DNA of 9,103 nucleotides from Bacteroidales bacterium (lineage in GTDB: Bacteria; Bacteroidota; Bacteroidia; Bacteroidales; UBA10428): positions 1 through 9,103 of the forward strand of contig JAFGVG010000162.1 of NCBI GenBank assembly GCA_016938095.1, in the 5' to 3' direction. Below the pieces are notes generated by a model that saw only the letters and a program-made list of their open reading frames with translations, was not told where the DNA came from and searched no databases. A program made the position numbers and the translations under genes. Shown here in pieces: positions 5,522-9,103 of the stretch (its first letter is position 1; each line of letters starts with the position of its first letter).

Positions 5522-6829
5522 ATGCGTGCATCTACAGTTAAAATCATCATTTTTGTTTCCTCATTTGCGTTACTGGGATTGATTTTCACGCAAACTTTCT
5601 GGATACGTGAGGAGATTATACTCAGTCGTAAACAATTTGACCACCGTGCCGACAATGCACTCGAGGATGTGGTTGAAGAATTGCGGTCGCCCGGCGACAC
5701 CCTCCCCCCTTGTGCCATGCTTAATCTTACGGGATGTGCCATGGGATGCAATGTTACCAATATTATGGCGGTTATTGACACCGCAAGGTTATCGGCGCTG
5801 ATGGCCAAATACATCAATTACCACCGGCTGGAAGAAAATTATTACTACGCCATAATCAAAACCTCGAACGATTCTGCCGTTTACCGTTCGCCACAATTCC
5901 CTGATGTGAATACCGTCAGCAATCCTTACAAAGCATGCCTTTCGTGTCTGTGGAAAAACGATTACTACCACCTGGCACTTTTTTTTCCGCAAAAAAACAG
6001 GGTAGTCTTCCTCAAACAGGTCATATGGCTGGGACTCACCCTGGCATTTCTTGTCATCATCATCTTTGGCGTCACCGTGATCATCATCACCTACCTGCGG
6101 CAGAAAAAATTGTCGGAAATGAAAAACGATTTCATCAACAACATTACCCACGAGTTTAAAACACCGGTTTCAACCATTGCGTTGGCAGCTGAGGTACTTA
6201 TGAAAGCTGAACCGCAAAAACATCACGACCGTGTGAACCGGTATGCCCGTATCATATTCGACGAAAACGAAAGGATGCGCAAACAGGTGGAACGTGTGCT
6301 GGAAATTGCACAGCAGGAACACGACGAAATAAAACTCAATCCGGTTTCTTTTGATCTGCACGAATTGCTGAGCTCCCTGATTCCCAATATTTGTATCGAA
6401 AAAAGCGACATGGAAGTAAAGGTTGATTACCGCCTGCAATCTACCAACCCGGTGGTTGAAGCAGACGTCATGTACGTTTCGGGGATCATCAACAACATAA
6501 CCGAAAACGCATTGAAATATACCAGGGGAGAGCCCTCGCTTACCATAATCACCGCCGATCACGATGAGGGCATTCTCCTGTCGTTCATTGACAATGGCAT
6601 TGGCATGAGCAAAGAATCACTAAGGCATGTTTTCGATAAGTTTTACCGGGTACCTACCGGTAATGTTCACAATGTTAAAGGCTTTGGTTTGGGATTGTAT
6701 TACGCCCGGCAAATGGCTGAAGCCCATAACGGTTTTATCAAAGCCACCAGTGAACTGAACAAAGGTAGCCGTTTTGATGTTTATATACCAAGGATTTTTA
6801 ATCCAAAAAACATCAGAAACCATGAATAA
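5522..6829 (+). CDS. Membrane sensor histidine kinase, RprX-like, with cysteine-containing periplasmic domain
   Basis: Autophosphorylates on histidine in response to an envelope signal and passes phosphate to the adjacent regulator. Segments: TM1 about 7-28, periplasmic domain about 29-163, TM2 about 165-191, a very short linker with no evident HAMP domain, then DHp with ITHEFKTP (208-215, phospho-acceptor H210), and the ATP-binding domain with N box NNITENALKY (324-333), G1 DNGIGM (357-362), F box FDKFYR (371-376) and G2 GFGLGL (387-392). Length is 435. The periplasmic part has five cysteines (C64, C72, C76, and C139/C142 as CLSC), which suggests redox or metal sensing, an inference. LRQKKLSEMKNDFINNITHEFKTP is a stretch I associate with Bacteroidota RprX-type kinases. 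An AAAAAGGG run lies just before the ATG. Its 3' end overlaps the regulator by eight bases. Confidence 0.93.
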   Translation: MRASTVKIIIFVSSFALLGLIFTQTFWIREEIILSRKQFDHRADNALEDVVEELRSPGDTLPPCAMLNLTGCAMGCNVTNIMAVIDTARLSALMAKYINYHRLEENYYYAIIKTSNDSAVYRSPQFPDVNTVSNPYKACLSCLWKNDYYHLALFFPQKNRVVFLKQVIWLGLTLAFLVIIIFGVTVIIITYLRQKKLSEMKNDFINNITHEFKTPVSTIALAAEVLMKAEPQKHHDRVNRYARIIFDENERMRKQVERVLEIAQQEHDEIKLNPVSFDLHELLSSLIPNICIEKSDMEVKVDYRLQSTNPVVEADVMYVSGIINNITENALKYTRGEPSLTIITADHDEGILLSFIDNGIGMSKESLRHVFDKFYRVPTGNVHNVKGFGLGLYYARQMAEAHNGFIKATSELNKGSRFDVYIPRIFNPKNIRNHE

Positions 6830-7526
6830 AAAAAAGGCAACAATATTACTGGTTGAAGATGACAAGAACCTGGGAATTGTGATCAGCGATTTCCTTGAGA
6901 TGTCGGATTACCAGGTAATCCTCAGGGAGAATGGCAAGGAAGGACTCGAGGCTTTCAAAATCGGTAATTACAACCTTGTATTGCTAGATGTAATGCTGCC
7001 GTTGATGGATGGTTTTACCGTAGCCGAAGAGATACGGAAAGTCGACTGCGAGGTTCCCATTATTTTTATCACGGCAAAAGCCTTAAAAGAAGACAAGATA
7101 AAAGGGTTCCGGACCGGTGCCGACGATTACCTCACCAAACCATTCAGCACAGAAGAGTTAAAACTGAGGATCAATGCCATACTCCGCCGGGTGAAACGAA
7201 ATACCGATCCGGGTGTGAGCGTTTTCACCATTGGTCATTATAAATTCGACTATGCTAACCATCTGTTATCATCACCCCAGGGCGAAAAACAGCTCACCCG
7301 ACGCGAAGCCGAACTGCTGCGACTGCTGTGCCTTAACATGAACAACCTGCTCCGGAGAGAGGTTGCCCTGAAATCGATATGGGGCGAAGACGATTATTTC
7401 ATGGGGCGCAGTATGGACGTATACATAGCCAAACTGAGAAAAATGCTCAGTCACGATCCGGCCGTTTCCATTGTCAATGTTCACAATACCGGTTTCAGGC
7501 TCGAAACTCCGGCCGCCATCAGTTGA
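6822..7526 (+). CDS. rprY: OmpR/PhoB-family response regulator, RprY-like
   Basis: Cognate DNA-binding partner of the upstream kinase. The 234-residue protein has a receiver domain (about 5-122) with acidic pocket E12-D13-D14, phospho-acceptor D56 in LLDVMLP, switch T84 and K106 in LTKPF, then a winged-helix effector domain (about 133-228) with the recognition-helix stretch RSMDVYIAKLRKML (196-209). ITAKALKEDKIKGFRTGADDY and the IWGEDDYF segment strongly resemble Bacteroides RprY. I chose the ATG at 6822 (MNKKKATILLVEDD) over the in-frame ATG at 6774, because the former gives the normal receiver N terminus and overlaps the kinase stop as ATGAATAA, the usual tight coupling. The symbol rests on resemblance only; target genes are unknown. 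Confidence 0.9.
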   Translation: MNKKKATILLVEDDKNLGIVISDFLEMSDYQVILRENGKEGLEAFKIGNYNLVLLDVMLPLMDGFTVAEEIRKVDCEVPIIFITAKALKEDKIKGFRTGADDYLTKPFSTEELKLRINAILRRVKRNTDPGVSVFTIGHYKFDYANHLLSSPQGEKQLTRREAELLRLLCLNMNNLLRREVALKSIWGEDDYFMGRSMDVYIAKLRKMLSHDPAVSIVNVHNTGFRLETPAAIS

Positions 7527-7544
7527 TTTTTATAAATGACAACC

Positions 7545-7576
7545 TTGGGTTGGATACCGGTTTTTTGTTATCTTTC
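7545..7576 (+). promoter_or_regulatory. Candidate promoter for the transporter gene
   Basis: TTG (7545-7547) and TATCTTTC (7569-7576) are 21 bases apart. The -7 box has one mismatch to TAnnTTTG. It lies in the 107-base gap after the response regulator and would give a leader of about 50 bases. Confidence 0.35.
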
Positions 7577-7633
7577 CAAAATATAAAAGCAAACGAAAAC
7601 CGAACCGGTTAACCTCTTTAAAGGTCCTGTCGC

Positions 7634-8923
7634 ATGAAAAAACGATCATCATTTCCCTTCGTTTTCTGGATAGCCAATACCATCGAAATCCTCGAACGAT
7701 TTGCCTATTACGGTATTTACTTTGGTTTTCCAATTTTCTTTGCCTCAAAAGGTTTCAATGATAAGCAACTGGGATTAATTCAAAGTTTGTTCCTTTTTAT
7801 ATCGTATACCATTCCAATACTATCAGGAACATTTGCCGATAAATTAGGTTTTAAAAAAATATTATTGGTTTCCTACCTCGCTTATCTTCCATCCATACTT
7901 TTGCTCATTTTTACCGACTCGGTATCGGGAATTGCGCTGGCAATGCTCTGTATAGGATTGGCTGCCGGAACCTTCAAACCTTTAATCTCGGGAACCATCC
8001 GGGTTGTTACCGACAGTACAAACCGCACATTGGGATTTGGAATCTTTTATGCCATGGTTAATATTGGAGGCTCAGTAGGTCCGCTGGTGCTGGGATGGCT
8101 CAGAGCAATCTCCTGGCAAAATGCTTACATTGCGGCAGCAATCTCCATCGGGCTTATGTTTCTGATTACCTTATTCTTTTACAAGGAACCTCCACGTCAG
8201 ACGCAAACCGAAAGCATGGGAAAGAAAATGAAGGATATCGGAGTTGCCCTTTCTGATTACAAATTCACACTGTTTTTGGTCATCCTGGGCGTTTTCTTCT
8301 GGACCCCTTTCTGGGCCTTTTTTAATCTTTGTTCCAAATATGTTGAATTCAACCTTGATGGTGCCACACTCTATAATAACATAAGAGATGTTTTAGGCAC
8401 CACATTTGCTAATTTGCTGTCAAAAGACTACGAAGGAACCCGGAAAGTAATGGGGGAAACCATTTCACATACCGGTTGGATAATTATGATATTCCAGGTG
8501 TTTGTTGCCTGGCTTTTTGAACGTTTCAAGCCCATTCCTTCCTTTATATCAGGATTGGTTATCATGGCTCTGGGTTTCGGACTTTTGGCACTGGCCGGAA
8601 TTTCAAGCCCTGCCTGGATGTTTCCGGGTATTGCCTTTTTTGCCATTGGTGAAATGATCAGTTCACCACGCATTCAGGAATACATTGTCTGGTTAGCCCC
8701 AAAAGAAAAGGCAGGGCTTTATATGGGATCAAACTTCCTGGCTGTCGGAATTGGAGGGTTTCTGAGCGGACTTCTTTACACTTCCTGGATCTACAGGGCT
8801 TTTAATGAAACCGGTAAACCGGAATGGGTTTGGATTGTTCTTGGATTGCATCTTTTGGTTGGCATAATTGCCATTTTTATATTCTCAAAATTGGGAGGAC
8901 AGTTTAACGTGCAGGATACTTGA
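7634..8923 (+). CDS. Major facilitator transporter, POT/PTR2 (proton-dependent oligopeptide) type
   Basis: A 429-residue inner-membrane protein with about 12 hydrophobic helices. The first helix contains EILERFAYY (18-26), an exact match to the POT motif ExxERFxYY used for proton coupling and peptide binding. Further family marks are the MFS loop GTFADKLGFKK (65-75), GTFKPLISG (112-120) with K115 at the TM4 lysine position of POT proteins, FYAMVNIGGSVGP (138-150), resembling the PTR2 signature FYxxINxGS, and GEMISSP (339-345) with the conserved TM10 glutamate. An amphipathic stretch of about 45 residues (about 235-280) lies in the middle. Substrate is probably di/tripeptides or peptide-like molecules, inferred. 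AAAGG (7620-7624) nine bases before the ATG is a usable ribosome site. The next gene starts one base after the TGA, so the two are likely coupled. Confidence 0.88.
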   Translation: MKKRSSFPFVFWIANTIEILERFAYYGIYFGFPIFFASKGFNDKQLGLIQSLFLFISYTIPILSGTFADKLGFKKILLVSYLAYLPSILLLIFTDSVSGIALAMLCIGLAAGTFKPLISGTIRVVTDSTNRTLGFGIFYAMVNIGGSVGPLVLGWLRAISWQNAYIAAAISIGLMFLITLFFYKEPPRQTQTESMGKKMKDIGVALSDYKFTLFLVILGVFFWTPFWAFFNLCSKYVEFNLDGATLYNNIRDVLGTTFANLLSKDYEGTRKVMGETISHTGWIIMIFQVFVAWLFERFKPIPSFISGLVIMALGFGLLALAGISSPAWMFPGIAFFAIGEMISSPRIQEYIVWLAPKEKAGLYMGSNFLAVGIGGFLSGLLYTSWIYRAFNETGKPEWVWIVLGLHLLVGIIAIFIFSKLGGQFNVQDT

Positions 8924-8924
8924 T

Positions 8925-9103
8925 ATGAAAAAAGACCTGCTTTTTTTTGTTACCATTTTGCTGATAATAATTGCTGCTGTTTTCATTACTTTCACGCTTG
9001 AACCGGCAGCAAAAGTTGCTGTGGTGCAAGCGCAGGAATCGGAAATTTCTACAGCAGAGACCGGCATTAACCTCCGGCATTTTGTCGACCGGATACTCGA
9101 ATC
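8925..9103 (+). CDS. Unrecognised membrane-anchored or exported protein, N-terminal part only
   Basis: An ATG one base after the transporter stop opens a frame that continues to the window edge (59 complete codons). It begins MKKDLLFFVTILLIIIAAVF, a charged start and a strong hydrophobic segment of about 20 residues with no obvious cleavage site, so it is either a signal anchor or a signal peptide. The visible remainder is polar (QAQESEISTAETG, then LRHFVDRILE). No family can be named. Position and spacing indicate cotranslation with the transporter. The protein may act in the periplasm on the same substrates, which is speculation. Confidence 0.75.
   Translation, partial: MKKDLLFFVTILLIIIAAVFITFTLEPAAKVAVVQAQESEISTAETGINLRHFVDRILE

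Noticed and set aside
6774..6821. Upstream ATG that would extend the response regulator by 16 residues
   Set aside because: The extra residues lie in front of the normal receiver start, whereas the ATG at 6822 gives the standard N terminus and the usual short overlap.
7541..7566. Possible terminator after the response regulator (AACC/GGTT stem then six Ts)
   Set aside because: The stem is only about four base pairs with several competing registers; too weak to call.

Overview
The window looks like ordinary chromosome from a Bacteroidota bacterium, probably Bacteroidales or Marinilabiliales. Three things suggest this. Most starts lack a strong Shine-Dalgarno sequence. TAnnTTTG-type -7 boxes precede several transcription units. 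The two-component pair closely resembles Bacteroides RprX/RprY. GC content and codon use appear even across the window, and no transposase, integrase, tRNA, rRNA or CRISPR array is visible.

Layout. Positions 1-1004 (minus strand) carry the N-terminal two thirds or more of a secreted bleomycin-hydrolase-type (C1B) cysteine peptidase, cut by the window edge. A 186-base divergent control region with two ATAGCTAT palindromes separates it from manA (class I mannose-6-phosphate isomerase), which overlaps engB (ribosome-assembly GTPase) by one base. Next come prs (PRPP synthetase), a 344-base non-coding region, rplY (L25/Ctc) and pth (peptidyl-tRNA hydrolase, TTG start). The order prs-rplY/ctc-pth is the arrangement known from Firmicutes such as Bacillus subtilis (prs-ctc-spoVC). 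After pth come a membrane histidine kinase with a cysteine-containing periplasmic domain, its RprY-like OmpR-family response regulator (8-base overlap), a POT/PTR2-like major facilitator transporter, and the first 59 codons of an unrecognised membrane-anchored or secreted protein starting one base after the transporter stop.

Functionally this is mostly housekeeping (sugar-phosphate supply, nucleotide precursor synthesis, ribosome assembly and translation quality control) followed by a signalling and transport segment.

The most unusual part is the prs-rplY intergenic region (3884-4227). It is built largely of short-period degenerate tandem repeats: a period-7 array, a GC-rich hairpin core and a second period-7 array complementary to the first; then a separate AT-rich period-7 array that runs into the predicted rplY -7 box; then, in the predicted rplY leader, a second inverted element with the same array-core-inverted-array design but period 8 and unrelated sequence. 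I do not see an undescribed multi-gene system. The repeat architecture is the best candidate for something not well described.
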